A DNA stretch of 64,000 nt, from contig CBDAVM010000001.1 in NCBI GenBank assembly GCA_965200895.1, positions 558,001 to 622,000 on the forward strand, in the 5' to 3' direction. Positions 48,013 through 57,867 of the stretch are shown piece after piece. The DNA comes from WTFV01 sp965200895. Lineage in GTDB: Bacteria > Acidobacteriota > Vicinamibacteria > Vicinamibacterales > UBA8438. The translations under genes were made by a program, and so were the position numbers. The first letter of the stretch is position 1; each line of letters opens with the position of its first letter. The notes under the pieces are model-generated. The model was not told the DNA's origin. It made no database searches and saw only the letters and a list, made by a program, of their open reading frames with translations.

Positions 48013-50697
48013 ATGGCGCGATCCCTGGTTATCGTCGAGTCACCGGCGAAGGCCCGTACCATCAACCGCTATCTGGGCAAGGAATACGTCGTCAAGTCCA
48101 GCGTCGGACACATCCGTGACCTGCCGGCAGGAGGCCGGGACAGGCAGTCGCGCGGGCGCGGCAAGGATGCTGCGGGCGGTCGGAAAGCGCAGCGCACCCG
48201 GCCTTCCGACCCGCAGGCGCGGGCGCGGCGCCAGCTCGTTCAGCGCATGGGCGTCGATCCGGACCGTGGTTGGCGCGCCACCTACGAGGTGGTGCCCGGC
48301 AAGGAGAAGGTGGTCGGCGAGCTCAAGAAGCTGGCCGGCGCCTCCGATCAGGTCTTTCTCGCCACCGACCTCGACCGCGAGGGTGAAGCCATCGCCTGGC
48401 ACCTCAAGGAGACGATCGGCGGCGACCCGAGTCGTTTCCGGCGAGTGGTGTTCAACGAGATCACCCGCCGGGCCATCAAGGACGCCTTCGACAATCCCGG
48501 CGAGATTGATCAGAACCGGGTGAACGCCCAGCAGGCGCGGCGGTTTCTCGACCGGGTGGTCGGCTTCGAGGTGTCGCCGCTGCTCTGGGCGAAGGTGGCC
48601 CGCGGACTGTCCGCCGGCCGGGTGCAGTCGGTGGCGGTCAGGCTGGTGGTGGAGCGCGAACGGGAGATTCGCGCCTTCGAGCCCGAGGAGTACTGGGAGG
48701 TCTTCGTCGACCTGACGCGCGCCGGTGGAACGGAACCCTCCCGTTTTCAGGTCGTCAGGTGCGACGGCAGGGCGTTTCGGCCGCGCAACGGAAATGAGGC
48801 CGACGATGCGCTGGCGCGTCTCCGGAAGGAGGCGTTCACGGTTGCCAAGGTGGAGAACAAGCCGACGACCACGCGGCCGGCGGCGCCGTTCATCACCTCG
48901 ACCCTGCAACAGGCCGCATCCACCCGGCTCGGTTTCGGCGTGCGCAAGACGATGACCCTGGCGCAGCGGCTCTACGAGGGCGGCCACATCACCTACATGC
49001 GGACCGATTCCACGAACCTGTCGCGCGAAGCGGTGACCGGGGTGCGGGCGCACATCGAGTCGGCTTTCGGTTCGCGGTACCTCCCGCAGCGCCCGAATCT
49101 CTACGCCAGCCAGGCGGGCGCCCAGGAGGCGCACGAGGCGATACGGCCGACGGATGTGGCCGCGCTACCCGAGGCGCTGACCGTCGCGGACGCGGACCTC
49201 CTTCGCCTGTACGACCTGATCCGGCGCCAGTTCATCGCCTGCCAGATGACGCCGGCCGAGTATACGAGCACCACGGTCACGGTCGAGGCGGGTGCGTTCG
49301 AGCTCCGCGTGCGAGGACGTGTGATGCGGTTCGACGGGTTCACCCGGGTGCTGCCCCCGGCGTCCCGCAAGGGCGAGCTGGCCGATGTCCCGGCCTACCG
49401 GCAGGGGGAGCGGCTGACATGCGCCAAGGTCGATGCGGCGCAGCACTTCACCAAGCCGCCGCCGCGCTACAGCGAAGCGAGCCTGGTGCGCGAGCTGGAG
49501 AAGCGCGGGATCGGACGCCCGTCGACCTACGCGTCGATCATCTCCACGATTCAGGATCGCGGTTACGTCACGCTGAAGAAGCGCCGTTTCTACGCGGAGA
49601 AGATCGGCGAAATCGTGACCGACCGCCTGGTCGAGAGCTTCGCCGACCTGCTGGACTATTCGTTCACCGCCGGCATGGAGCAGGACCTCGATCAGATCGC
49701 GTCCGGCGGTCGGGAGTGGCTCAACGTGCTGGACACGTTCTACAGTGGCTTTTCCCGCAAGCTCGCGGCCGCCGCTCGACCCGACGGCATGCGGCCCAAC
49801 AGCCCGACGGAAACCGCGGTTGCCTGTGCCGCGTGCGGCCGCATGATGCAGGTGCGGTCGGCCAGTACCGGAGTCTTCCTCGGTTGCTCGGGGTACGCCC
49901 TCCCGCCCGCCGAACGTTGTACCCAGACCATCGATCTGACGCCTGCGGACGAGGCCGCCGACGCGGAACGGGACGACGAGGGCGAGAGCCGGGCCTTGCG
50001 GGCCAAGCGCCGTTGCCCCGTCTGCGGCACCGCGATGGACAGCTACATCGTGGATGCGCGGCGCAAGCTCCACGTCTGCGGCAAGAATCCGCAGTGCGCC
50101 GGCCACGAGACGGAAGAAGGGACGTTCCGGGCCGGGATGCTGGCCGAGCGGACCATCGAATGCGACCGCTGCGGTGCGGACATGCAGCTCCGCTCGGGCC
50201 GGTTCGGCAAGTTCTTCGGTTGCACCAGCGCGGACTGCAAGAACACCCGCAAGGTGCTGAGCAACGGCGAACCGGCGCCGCCGAAGGCCGATCCGGTCCC
50301 GATGCCGGAGCTCCGGTGTCGGACCGTGGACGATCACTACGTGTTGCGCGACGGCGCCGCCGGGCTGTTCCTGGCCGCGAGCGGCTTTCCCCGCAACCGG
50401 GAGACGCGGGCGCCGGCGGTGTCGGAACTCAAGCCCCACGCGGCGGAGCTCGACCCGAAGTTCCGGTACCTGCTCGAGGCTCCGGAAACGGACCCCGAGG
50501 GTCGGCCCGCCATCGTCCGCTTCTCGCGCAAGGCCGGTGAACAGTACGTCACCTCCGAGGAGAACGGCAGAGCGACCCGCTGGCGCGCCGTCTATCGGGA
50601 CGGCCGCTGGGTCGAATCCGAGGCGGCGGCCCGGCAACCCGCCAGGAAGAGCGCCAAGGCGACGGGGCGCAGCCGAACGCGCCGCGAAGTCGCCTGA
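48013..50697 (+). CDS. topA: DNA topoisomerase I
   Basis: 894 residues. The Toprim start MARSLVIVESPAKARTINRY is exact, with ATDLDREGEAIAWHL as the acidic metal site. The catalytic Tyr328 is in GHITYMRTDST, and GRPSTYASIISTIQDRGYV is also conserved. Three C-terminal zinc ribbons follow: CAACGRMMQV..C, CPVCGTAMDS..CGKNPQC and CDRCGADMQL..C, then a DUF-type tail (PAVSELKPHAAELDPKFRY). It relaxes negative supercoils. It lies between dprA and trmFO, a common order. Confidence 0.95.
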   Translation: MARSLVIVESPAKARTINRYLGKEYVVKSSVGHIRDLPAGGRDRQSRGRGKDAAGGRKAQRTRPSDPQARARRQLVQRMGVDPDRGWRATYEVVPGKEKVVGELKKLAGASDQVFLATDLDREGEAIAWHLKETIGGDPSRFRRVVFNEITRRAIKDAFDNPGEIDQNRVNAQQARRFLDRVVGFEVSPLLWAKVARGLSAGRVQSVAVRLVVEREREIRAFEPEEYWEVFVDLTRAGGTEPSRFQVVRCDGRAFRPRNGNEADDALARLRKEAFTVAKVENKPTTTRPAAPFITSTLQQAASTRLGFGVRKTMTLAQRLYEGGHITYMRTDSTNLSREAVTGVRAHIESAFGSRYLPQRPNLYASQAGAQEAHEAIRPTDVAALPEALTVADADLLRLYDLIRRQFIACQMTPAEYTSTTVTVEAGAFELRVRGRVMRFDGFTRVLPPASRKGELADVPAYRQGERLTCAKVDAAQHFTKPPPRYSEASLVRELEKRGIGRPSTYASIISTIQDRGYVTLKKRRFYAEKIGEIVTDRLVESFADLLDYSFTAGMEQDLDQIASGGREWLNVLDTFYSGFSRKLAAAARPDGMRPNSPTETAVACAACGRMMQVRSASTGVFLGCSGYALPPAERCTQTIDLTPADEAADAERDDEGESRALRAKRRCPVCGTAMDSYIVDARRKLHVCGKNPQCAGHETEEGTFRAGMLAERTIECDRCGADMQLRSGRFGKFFGCTSADCKNTRKVLSNGEPAPPKADPVPMPELRCRTVDDHYVLRDGAAGLFLAASGFPRNRETRAPAVSELKPHAAELDPKFRYLLEAPETDPEGRPAIVRFSRKAGEQYVTSEENGRATRWRAVYRDGRWVESEAAARQPARKSAKATGRSRTRREVA

Positions 50698-50720
50698 CCG
50701 GGTGCGTGGCGGGAGGTCCG

Positions 50721-52121
50721 ATGGTCCGGATCATCGGCGGCGGCCTGGCGGGAAGCGAGGCGGCGTGGCAGATCGCGTCGCGCGGCGTCCCGGTTTCCCT
50801 CCACGAGATGCGGCCGGTCCGTTCGACCGCCGTGCACCGGACCGACCGGCTGGCGGAACTGGTCTGCAGCAACTCGTTCCGCGGTGACTCGCTGGAGAAC
50901 GCGGTGGGGTTGTTGAAGGAGGAGATGCGGCGGCTCGGCTCGCTGGTAATGCGCGTCGGCGCCGAGACGCGGGTGCCGGCCGGCGGTGCGCTGGCCGTCG
51001 ATCGCGAGCGCTTCGCGGAAGGCGTCACCGCGGCGCTCGCAGCCGAGCCGCTGGTCACAATCCACCGTGAGGAGGTGCACCGGATTCCCGAGGCGTCGCC
51101 GCGCTCGCCGGTGATCGTGGCGACCGGGCCGCTGACGTCGCCGCAACTCGCGTCCGAGCTCACGGTTCTGGTGGGACGTGAGCAGCTCAGTTTCTTCGAT
51201 GCGATCAGTCCCATCGTCCACGCCGACTCGATTGACCGCTCGAAGGTCTTCCGCGCCTCGCGGCGGCGGCGGAAGGAACGGGCGGCCCCCGAGGTGCGGG
51301 CCGGGCGGACCTGCGGCGGCGGCGATGGCCAGGAGGGGGACTATCTGAACTGCCCGCTGACGGCGGCCGAATATCAGAGGTTCCACACGGCGCTGACGAC
51401 CGCGGAACGGGCCGAGCTGCACGACTTCGACCGGACACCGTTCTTCGAGGGCTGCCTGCCGATCGAGGTGATGGCCCACCGCGGCACGGATACGCTGCGG
51501 TTCGGTCCGATGAAGCCGGTCGGGCTCACGGATCCGGCCACGGGACGCCAGCCGTACGCCGTCGTGCAGCTCCGGCAGGACAATCTCGCAGCCGACCACT
51601 TCAGCCTCGTCGGATTTCAGACCCAGCTCAAGTGGCCCGAGCAGCGGCGCGTGCTGCGGCTGATTCCGGGGCTCGAACAGGCCGAGTTCGTACGCCTCGG
51701 GATGATCCACCGCAACACCTACATCAATGCTCCGTCGGTCCTCGCGCCGACTTGGCAGACGCGGGTCCGCCCCGGTCTGTTCATCGCCGGCCAGGTCTCC
51801 GGCGTCGAGGGCTACGTGGAGTCGGCTGCATCCGGGCTGGTGGCCGGCCTCAATGCGGCTGCTCTCGCGCGCGGCGAAGAGCCGCGCGTGCCGCCGCGCA
51901 CGACCGCGCTCGGCGCGCTGGCGCACTACGTCTCGCATGCCGACCCGAACCACTATCAGCCGACCAACATCGCGTTCGGTCTGATCCCGGCGGTCGTCGG
52001 CGCGCCACGCGGCCGGCAGGCGCGCCGGCAGGCGGTGGCGCGGCGCGCCCTGAACGAGCTGGCCGCTTGGCGCAACGCCGACCGGCCGGCGGCGAGCCGG
52101 CCCGACGCGGCCGCGCCCTGA
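50721..52121 (+). CDS. trmFO: Methylenetetrahydrofolate-tRNA-(uracil-5-)-methyltransferase TrmFO
   Basis: 466 residues from ATG 50721 (GGAGG upstream; GTG 50706 would be longer). FAD motif VRIIGGGLAGSEAAWQ, catalytic-Cys segment ELVCSNSFRGDSLENAVGLL, GREQLSFFDAISPIV and YVESAASGLVAGLNAA are all TrmFO signatures. It makes m5U54 of tRNA with folate as carbon source. Between KVFRASR and DYLNCPL, where homologues have about five residues, there is an insertion of roughly 20 Arg/Glu/Gly residues. Confidence 0.93.
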   Translation: MVRIIGGGLAGSEAAWQIASRGVPVSLHEMRPVRSTAVHRTDRLAELVCSNSFRGDSLENAVGLLKEEMRRLGSLVMRVGAETRVPAGGALAVDRERFAEGVTAALAAEPLVTIHREEVHRIPEASPRSPVIVATGPLTSPQLASELTVLVGREQLSFFDAISPIVHADSIDRSKVFRASRRRRKERAAPEVRAGRTCGGGDGQEGDYLNCPLTAAEYQRFHTALTTAERAELHDFDRTPFFEGCLPIEVMAHRGTDTLRFGPMKPVGLTDPATGRQPYAVVQLRQDNLAADHFSLVGFQTQLKWPEQRRVLRLIPGLEQAEFVRLGMIHRNTYINAPSVLAPTWQTRVRPGLFIAGQVSGVEGYVESAASGLVAGLNAAALARGEEPRVPPRTTALGALAHYVSHADPNHYQPTNIAFGLIPAVVGAPRGRQARRQAVARRALNELAAWRNADRPAASRPDAAAP

Positions 52122-52187
52122 CCTCCGCTGCCCGGCGCAGCCGGAAGGGTGTGACGGCGAGCGAGCCTGCGCCCGATACCACGGTCG

Positions 52188-53117
52188 ATGCGGGAACACC
52201 TTCAGCCCTTTCTCGACTACCTGCGCCTGAACCGCAACCTCTCGCCCCACACCGTACGCGCCTACGGGAGCGACCTGTCGCAGTTTCTGGCCTTCGCGGC
52301 CGAGTGGCTCGGGCGCGAGCCGCGGGCGCCCGACTTCAATCCCGGGCTGGTGCGGGCGTACCTGGCGGAAACCTACGAGCGGCGCCAGGCGTCATCGTCG
52401 TCGGCGCGCAAGCTTGCCGCGGTCCGGACCTTCGCACGCTATCTGCGTCGCGAGGGGGTGATGGAGAACAGTCCGGGCGCACTGGCTGCCGCGCCGAAAG
52501 TCGAGCGCCGCATGCCGGCGCATCTGGCCGTCGACGATGTCGATGTCCTGCTCACCGCCCCGGATCCGGCGACCTCGCTGGGTCTCCGCGATCGGGCCAT
52601 TCTCGAACTCTTCTACGCGTCCGGCCTGCGTCTCGGCGAACTCGTCGGTCTGGATCCGGAAAACGTGAACCTGGCCGGTCGGATGGTCCGCGTGCTCGGC
52701 AAGGGAGGCAGGGAACGCATCCTGCCGTTCAACCGGCGGGCGGCGGCAGCGCTGCGCGATTACCTGCCGGCGAGGCGCGCGCTCCTGTCGCGCGGCGCGC
52801 CGGATCCGACCGCACTGCAGCACCGCGGGCGGCGGAACGACGATCCACTGTTCCTCAACTATCGTGGCGGGCGTCTGTCGAGCCGCAGCGTCGCCCGCAT
52901 GGTGCGACGCTACGTGACGCAGGTTGGCGTGCAGCGCAGCATCAGCCCGCACGCCCTCCGGCATTCGTTCGCGACCCACCTGCTGGAGCGCGGCGCCGAC
53001 CTGCGCGCCATACAGGAGCTTCTCGGCCACGCCAGAATCACGACGACCCAGCGCTACACGCACGTCAGCGCAGCACAGATCACCGATCTGTACCGCAGGA
53101 CCCACCCGAAAGCGTAG
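52188..53117 (+). CDS. xerC: Tyrosine recombinase XerC/XerD
   Basis: 309 residues. N-terminal SAM-like core-binding domain (EHLQPFLDYLRLNRNLSPHT) and catalytic domain with all six active residues: R148 (SGLRLGEL), K172 (GKGGRER), H255 and R258 (SPHALRHSF), H281 (LGHARI) and nucleophile Tyr290 (TTQRYTHV). It resolves chromosome dimers at dif. The trmFO-xerC-hslV-hslU order is widespread, so XerC rather than XerD is the better name, although here hslVU sits 6.8 kb further on. No dif-like site was identified. Confidence 0.88.
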   Translation: MREHLQPFLDYLRLNRNLSPHTVRAYGSDLSQFLAFAAEWLGREPRAPDFNPGLVRAYLAETYERRQASSSSARKLAAVRTFARYLRREGVMENSPGALAAAPKVERRMPAHLAVDDVDVLLTAPDPATSLGLRDRAILELFYASGLRLGELVGLDPENVNLAGRMVRVLGKGGRERILPFNRRAAAALRDYLPARRALLSRGAPDPTALQHRGRRNDDPLFLNYRGGRLSSRSVARMVRRYVTQVGVQRSISPHALRHSFATHLLERGADLRAIQELLGHARITTTQRYTHVSAAQITDLYRRTHPKA

Positions 53118-53186
53118 CGTGGGAAGAGATGGAGAGGCGCGCCGAACCGCTCGCCCCGCCCCCTCTTCACGTGGCGCGCCGGACCG

Positions 53187-55328
53187 TCATGACGGCAACG
53201 TCCGCTCGGCAGCTTCCTGCTCGAGCGCTTCCCACTGGTTCATCAGGTCGCCGACCTCCCACATCAGCGCCTGGTGCCGTTTGACCGCCTCGTCGGCCGA
53301 GGGCTGGTCCGTGAAGAAGCCGGGGGCCGCCATGTCCGCTTCCAGCTTGCGGATCGCTTCCTCCCGCTCGGCGATGCGCCGTTCGAGCTCGGCGATACGT
53401 CTGCGCAGCCCGTCGAGCTTGCGCTGTTGCCGGCGGGCTTCCACCTGCAGCCGCTTGTGTTCGGCGGCGCTGCGCCCGGTTGACGCCCGGTGCGGCTCCG
53501 CCGCTTCGACCCTGTGCGCGGCGCCGGTCGGACCCCGAGCCTGCTTCCGGCCCGTTCGCGCCGCGGTCGCCGTCTCTCCGGTGCGGGACCGCTGATCGGG
53601 TCGACCGGCGCGTGACGGCCGTCCCTCCCCGGCGGCGGTCGCAGTTGCCGTCGACGTGACCGTGGTTGCGCGTGTGCCGCCGGCGTTGCGCCCTGCGGCG
53701 GCGGGGGATGCGCCGCCGGTGGCCGCCTGCGCCCTGCTCCAGCGGAAATCCTCGTAGGCGCCGGGGTAGAGCACGGCCTCCCCGTGGCCGACGTCGATGA
53801 TCTTCGTCGCCAGCCGGTCGACGAAGTAGCGGTCGTGCGAGACGAAAATCAGCGTGCCGCCGTAGTCGATCAGGGCGTCCAGCAGCACGTCGGTCGAGTC
53901 GATGTCGAGATGGTTGGTCGGCTCGTCCAGGATCAGGGTGTTCGACGGGCGCAACAGCATCCGGGCCACCGCCAGCCGCGTGCGCTCGCCGCCCGAGAGG
54001 ACCTTGACCCGCTTGTGGACGTCGTCCTCGGTGAACAGGAAACCGCCCAGTATGTTGCGGATCGCGGGGACCATGTCGACCGGCGAATCCGACGCCAGCG
54101 TCTCGTGGACGGTGAGCGACCCGTCGAGGCGCACCGCTTCGTCCTGGGCGAAGTACTGCGTGATGACGCGGTAGCCCTCGACCCGCTCGCCGCGGTCGGG
54201 CGCCTCCACGCCCGACAGCATCCGCATGAGGGTCGACTTGCCGGCGCCGTTGGGTCCGACCAGGGCAACGCGGTCGCCGCGCTCGATGTGGATGTTGGCC
54301 CGGTCGAATACGCGCACGTCACCGTAGGCCTTCCCGACGTCGCGCAACTCGATCACCGTCCGGCCGCTCTTCGCGCTGGCCGGGAACGTGAAGTGCACGC
54401 GCTTGCGGGCCGGCGGCACCTCGATCGGAGTGATCTTGTCGAGCATCTTGATGCGGCTCTGGACCTGCTTCGCCTTGGTCGCCTTGTAGCGGAAGCGGTC
54501 GATGAACATCCGCATCCGGGCCACTTCCTCGTCCTGCTGCCGTTTGGCCTCCCGCAGCCGCGCGATGCGGGCCTCACGCTCCTTCAGGTAGGCGCTGTAG
54601 ACGCCCCGGTAGACGGTCAGGGTGCGCAGCCCCACCTCGGCGATCTCCGTGACCACGCGGTCGAGGAAGTAGCGGTCGTGAGACACCAGAACCACCGCGT
54701 GGGGATAGTCGACCAGAAACTCCTCCAGCCAGTTGCGCGCCTCCAGGTCGAGGTGGTTGGTCGGCTCATCGAGCAGCAGCAGACGGGGACGGCGGAGCAG
54801 CAGCTTGGCCAGCGCGATGCGCATCTGCCAGCCGCCGGAGAAGGTCTCGGTGGGCTTGTCGAAATCGGCCGCCGCGAAGCCGAGACCGCGGAGCACCGCG
54901 TCCACCTTCGCCTCCATGCCGTAGCCGTCCTGATCCTGGAACGTGTTCTGGGCCTCGCTGTAGCGCGCCAGGGCGGCGTCGTGCTCGCCCGCCGGCAGGC
55001 TGGCATCGCCGAGCCGCGCTTCCAGTTCGCGGAGTTCCGCCTGCAGCGCCAGCAGCGGCTCGAAGGCCAGGCTCGCCTCTTCGTAGAGCGTCCGTCCGGT
55101 ATGGGTCAGGCCGTCCTGCGGGAGATAGCCGACCGTCAGATCGTTAGGTCCCGCGATCTCCCCCTCGTCGGGCTCGACATCGCCGGACAGCATCTTGAGC
55201 AGCGTCGTCTTGCCGGCGCCGTTCGGGCCGCACAGGCCGACCCGCTGGCCCGGCTGGAGCTGCCACGAGACCCTGTCGAACAGAATCCGGTCGCCGAACG
55301 CCTTGTGGAGGTTGGATATGTGGAGCAC
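53187..55328 (-). CDS. ABC-F family ATPase
   Basis: 713 residues from GTG 55328. Two ABC domains without membrane spans: Walker A CGPNGAGKTTLL and VGPNGAGKSTLM; signatures FSGGWQMRIALAKLL and LSGGERTRLAVARMLL; Walker B LLLLDEPTNHLD and LILDEPTNHLD. The interdomain linker spans RLREAKRQQDEEVARMRMFI. A C-terminal coiled coil (ERRIAEREEAIRKLEADMAA) follows a 90-residue Ala/Thr/Arg-rich region. ABC-F proteins act on the ribosome or on antibiotic-stalled complexes. The layout resembles Uup/YheS-type members. Convergent with xerC. Confidence 0.9.
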   Translation of the reverse strand: MLHISNLHKAFGDRILFDRVSWQLQPGQRVGLCGPNGAGKTTLLKMLSGDVEPDEGEIAGPNDLTVGYLPQDGLTHTGRTLYEEASLAFEPLLALQAELRELEARLGDASLPAGEHDAALARYSEAQNTFQDQDGYGMEAKVDAVLRGLGFAAADFDKPTETFSGGWQMRIALAKLLLRRPRLLLLDEPTNHLDLEARNWLEEFLVDYPHAVVLVSHDRYFLDRVVTEIAEVGLRTLTVYRGVYSAYLKEREARIARLREAKRQQDEEVARMRMFIDRFRYKATKAKQVQSRIKMLDKITPIEVPPARKRVHFTFPASAKSGRTVIELRDVGKAYGDVRVFDRANIHIERGDRVALVGPNGAGKSTLMRMLSGVEAPDRGERVEGYRVITQYFAQDEAVRLDGSLTVHETLASDSPVDMVPAIRNILGGFLFTEDDVHKRVKVLSGGERTRLAVARMLLRPSNTLILDEPTNHLDIDSTDVLLDALIDYGGTLIFVSHDRYFVDRLATKIIDVGHGEAVLYPGAYEDFRWSRAQAATGGASPAAAGRNAGGTRATTVTSTATATAAGEGRPSRAGRPDQRSRTGETATAARTGRKQARGPTGAAHRVEAAEPHRASTGRSAAEHKRLQVEARRQQRKLDGLRRRIAELERRIAEREEAIRKLEADMAAPGFFTDQPSADEAVKRHQALMWEVGDLMNQWEALEQEAAERTLPS

Positions 55329-55633
55329 CAGCGTGGACCATGCCGCCGGCCGTCCGGCCGGATGACCGGCTGTCGGGGAGCGCAACCGAAAGCCGCGTCG
55401 GTACGATAATCGCACCGGCCCCCGGCCATCAAGATGCGCTGCGGACGCAGGCGGCGGCGTGGGCAGGCGCTGCTGATCTGTCGACCGTGGAGGTGAGACG
55501 GTTCGGGGCCGCCGCCGCGCCCGCGCCGGATGCGTCCACCGCGGACGCCGGCTCGGCGCGAACGGCGCCGAACATCGCGCTGCACGCGACGCCCGACCAT
55601 TCGCGCGGTTTCGCCGTCTAAGCCTGATGAGTG
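55329..55633. other. Divergent intergenic region, ABC-F / sigma factor
   Basis: 305 bases; a plus-strand frame here (55340-55621) has no conserved features and looks non-coding. Promoters for both neighbours must be here, but I see no clear boxes. Confidence 0.4.
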
Positions 55634-56275
55634 ATGAGTGCGATGGCGGCGACCGAGGTCACCGACGAACAGCTCGTGGCGCTGGCCGCGGGCGGCGACA
55701 CCGGCGCCTTCAACCAGTTGGTCCTGCGCTGGGAACGGCCGATCTTCGCACTCGCCTACCGCACGCTCGGACGTGAGGAGGACGCACGCGACGTCTGCCA
55801 GGAGGCGTTTCTGCGCGCGTTCCGCGCCATCGGCGGGTTCAAGGGGCAGGCGCGGTTCTCGTCGTGGCTCTACCGTATCGCGCTCAACCTGTGCCGGGAC
55901 TGGATCCGCAGGGAGCGGCGGGTCCGCGTCGTTCCCGCGTCCGACGCCCTGCAGCAGGAACCGGCGCGCGCCCTCGAGTCGGCCGAAGAGAGCGTGGAGG
56001 AGTTGATCGTGCGGCGCGACCTCGGGCGGGCGGTGGAGCGCGCGATGGCGACACTTCCCGAGCCGCAGCGGACCGCCATCCTGTTGAAGGAGTACCACGG
56101 CCTGACATTTCAGGAGATTGCCGACCTGCAGGAATGTCCTCTGAGCACGGTCAAGACGCGCCTGTATCAGGGGCTCAGCACCCTCCGTCGACAACTCGAG
56201 CGCAGCGGCCTGAGCTCTGCCGCGTCGTTGCAGCAGCGGGGCGCGGTGTCCTATCCTCCCCCTGCGGGCAATTGA
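55634..56275 (+). CDS. ECF RNA polymerase sigma factor
   Basis: 213 residues. Region 2: GAFNQLVLRWERPIFALAYR, EEDARDVCQEAFLRAF and FSSWLYRIALNLCRDWIRR; region 4: LPEPQRTAILLKEYHGLTFQ, EIADLQECPLSTVKTRLYQG. It is followed after 14 bases by a zinc-binding anti-sigma gene, the standard RpoE-like pair. GTG 55631 gives three extra bases. Confidence 0.92.
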   Translation: MSAMAATEVTDEQLVALAAGGDTGAFNQLVLRWERPIFALAYRTLGREEDARDVCQEAFLRAFRAIGGFKGQARFSSWLYRIALNLCRDWIRRERRVRVVPASDALQQEPARALESAEESVEELIVRRDLGRAVERAMATLPEPQRTAILLKEYHGLTFQEIADLQECPLSTVKTRLYQGLSTLRRQLERSGLSSAASLQQRGAVSYPPPAGN

Positions 56276-56289
56276 GGAGAGGCAAGCCA

Positions 56290-57054
56290 GTGTCTGACTG
56301 TCCGGAGAACGAAGCCCTGGTGGCCTGCATCTACGACGAGTGCGACGCTGCCGAGCGGGCGCGAATCGAACGGCATCTGAAGACTTGTACGGCGTGTGCG
56401 GCGGAGCTGGAGGGCTTCGCGGCGCTGCGGGGCACGCTGCGGGAATGGTCGCCGCCGGATGCGCGGCTCGGTTTCCGCGTCGTGGCCGACGGCGCTCCGG
56501 ACGGAGCGGGCGCGAGGACCGCCTTTTCCTGGCGGCTCGGAGCGCTGCGGCCGGCGTGGGGGCTGGCCCTCGCGGCGACGACCATCCTGGTCGCAGGCGC
56601 CGCCATCGCCAGCGTCGAGGTGCGGTACGGCGACGGAGGCTTCGTCTTTCGCATGGGCTGGACGGAGTCGGGTGCCGGCGAGGAGCCGGCGGCCGACGGC
56701 GCCGGCCCGTCGCAGGCGGCGGCCGGGGGGGAGGAGATTCCACCCTGGCGGACGGAGTTGGCGGTCCTGGAGCAGCAGCTTCGCGGGGAGATGTCCGCGT
56801 GGCGCGCCGACGGTGCTGCGGCCGGTGGGCTGGCGCGAGCGGCTTCGGCGCCTGCCGTTCCCGCTGGCGACGATCTGTTGCGCCAGGTGCGGGCGCTGAT
56901 GGCGGAGAGCGAGCACCGGCAGCGTCAGGAGTTCGCCGCGGGGTTGATGCGACTGGCGCAGGAGATCGACCTGCACCGGCAGGCGGATCAGATGCGCATG
57001 CAGCAGGAGATGGACAGTCTTGCCGACTACATGGTGCGCGTCGCCCAGCAGTAG
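56290..57054 (+). CDS. Zinc-finger anti-sigma factor, membrane bound
   Basis: 254 residues from GTG 56290. The N-terminal zinc anti-sigma (ZAS) motif is HLKTCTACAAEL (H-x3-C-x2-C) after ALVACIYDECDAAERARIER. A single span (LALAATTILVAGAAIASVEV, about residues 92-111) divides it from a long C-terminal part ending in a coiled-coil helix (SEHRQRQEFAAGLMRLAQEI, QADQMRMQQEMDSLADYMVR). It binds and inhibits the upstream sigma factor and releases it on a membrane or periplasmic signal. The extracytoplasmic coiled coil suggests a partner. Confidence 0.85.
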   Translation: MSDCPENEALVACIYDECDAAERARIERHLKTCTACAAELEGFAALRGTLREWSPPDARLGFRVVADGAPDGAGARTAFSWRLGALRPAWGLALAATTILVAGAAIASVEVRYGDGGFVFRMGWTESGAGEEPAADGAGPSQAAAGGEEIPPWRTELAVLEQQLRGEMSAWRADGAAAGGLARAASAPAVPAGDDLLRQVRALMAESEHRQRQEFAAGLMRLAQEIDLHRQADQMRMQQEMDSLADYMVRVAQQ

Positions 57055-57079
57055 CGGCGCGGAGGGCACGGGGCAGGGC

Positions 57080-57820
57080 ATGGGAATCGCAACGCTCGTC
57101 GTCGTGGTCCTGACCGTCGTCGGCGCCGCGCCGGCCGCGGCGCAGGGTGCAGGACCGGCGGCCGTGGAGCGTGCGGCGGCCGATGATCCGCTGACCGCGC
57201 ACATACAGGGCCTGGAACGTGTACTGTGGCGCGCGGTTGCCTTGAGCGCGCGCGGCGTCGAGCAGCAACTGTCGCCCTGGACACCGGGCCTCATGCTGTT
57301 CACGGGGCCGGCGCAGGTGCGAGGGTTCCGCCTCGCCGGGTACGGCGTCTTCTTCGACGTCGAGTGCCCGGTGCTGCGGCAGAGCATTCTTTGGTCCATG
57401 GAGATCATGGATGGCGATCTGCTGATGATGCGGCGGTCGCTGGAGCGGCTCAGCGAGTGGGGGGCCTTCGCCCAGGTGCTGCGCGAGCTCGATCCGGACG
57501 CCGGCAGGCCGGTCGTCTTCACGCCGGGCGATGCGCCGCCGCCGACCGGGGCGGATGCGCAGACGGCGGCGCCGGATCTGCACGCCGTGTATCAGGATGC
57601 GCTCCGGGAGTTGCTGACCGACGCGCTGCTGGGGTACGGAGGTGCGCTCGGAGCCCTGCTCGGTCAGGACGAATGGCTGACGGTGGTTGCGCGAGACACC
57701 CGGGGGCTGCCGGGGCGGGACACGACGGTCCGGGTGAGAGCGGGTGACGTGGCCGCGCTCCATGCCGGCAGCCTCTCGCTGGCCGAGGTCCGGGCGCGGG
57801 TAGACGCGTCTTCCTTCTGA
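57080..57820 (+). CDS. Exported protein of unknown function in the sigma/anti-sigma operon
   Basis: 246 residues from ATG 57080, with a signal peptide (1-22, ending AAAQG). The mature region is helical with GVEQQLSPWTPGLMLFTGPA, GYGVFFDVECPVLRQSILWS and LLTDALLGYGGALGALLGQD; the C-terminal strand-rich part (EWLTVVARDTRGLPGRDTTV) may form a small beta sheet. No family recognised. The gene follows the anti-sigma factor by 25 bases and is probably co-expressed, which suggests an envelope-stress component. Confidence 0.65.
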   Translation: MGIATLVVVVLTVVGAAPAAAQGAGPAAVERAAADDPLTAHIQGLERVLWRAVALSARGVEQQLSPWTPGLMLFTGPAQVRGFRLAGYGVFFDVECPVLRQSILWSMEIMDGDLLMMRRSLERLSEWGAFAQVLRELDPDAGRPVVFTPGDAPPPTGADAQTAAPDLHAVYQDALRELLTDALLGYGGALGALLGQDEWLTVVARDTRGLPGRDTTVRVRAGDVAALHAGSLSLAEVRARVDASSF

Positions 57821-57867
57821 GCCGGATTTCTGCGCCGAGGGAACTGGGCGTAGACTCGCGGAGAGGT

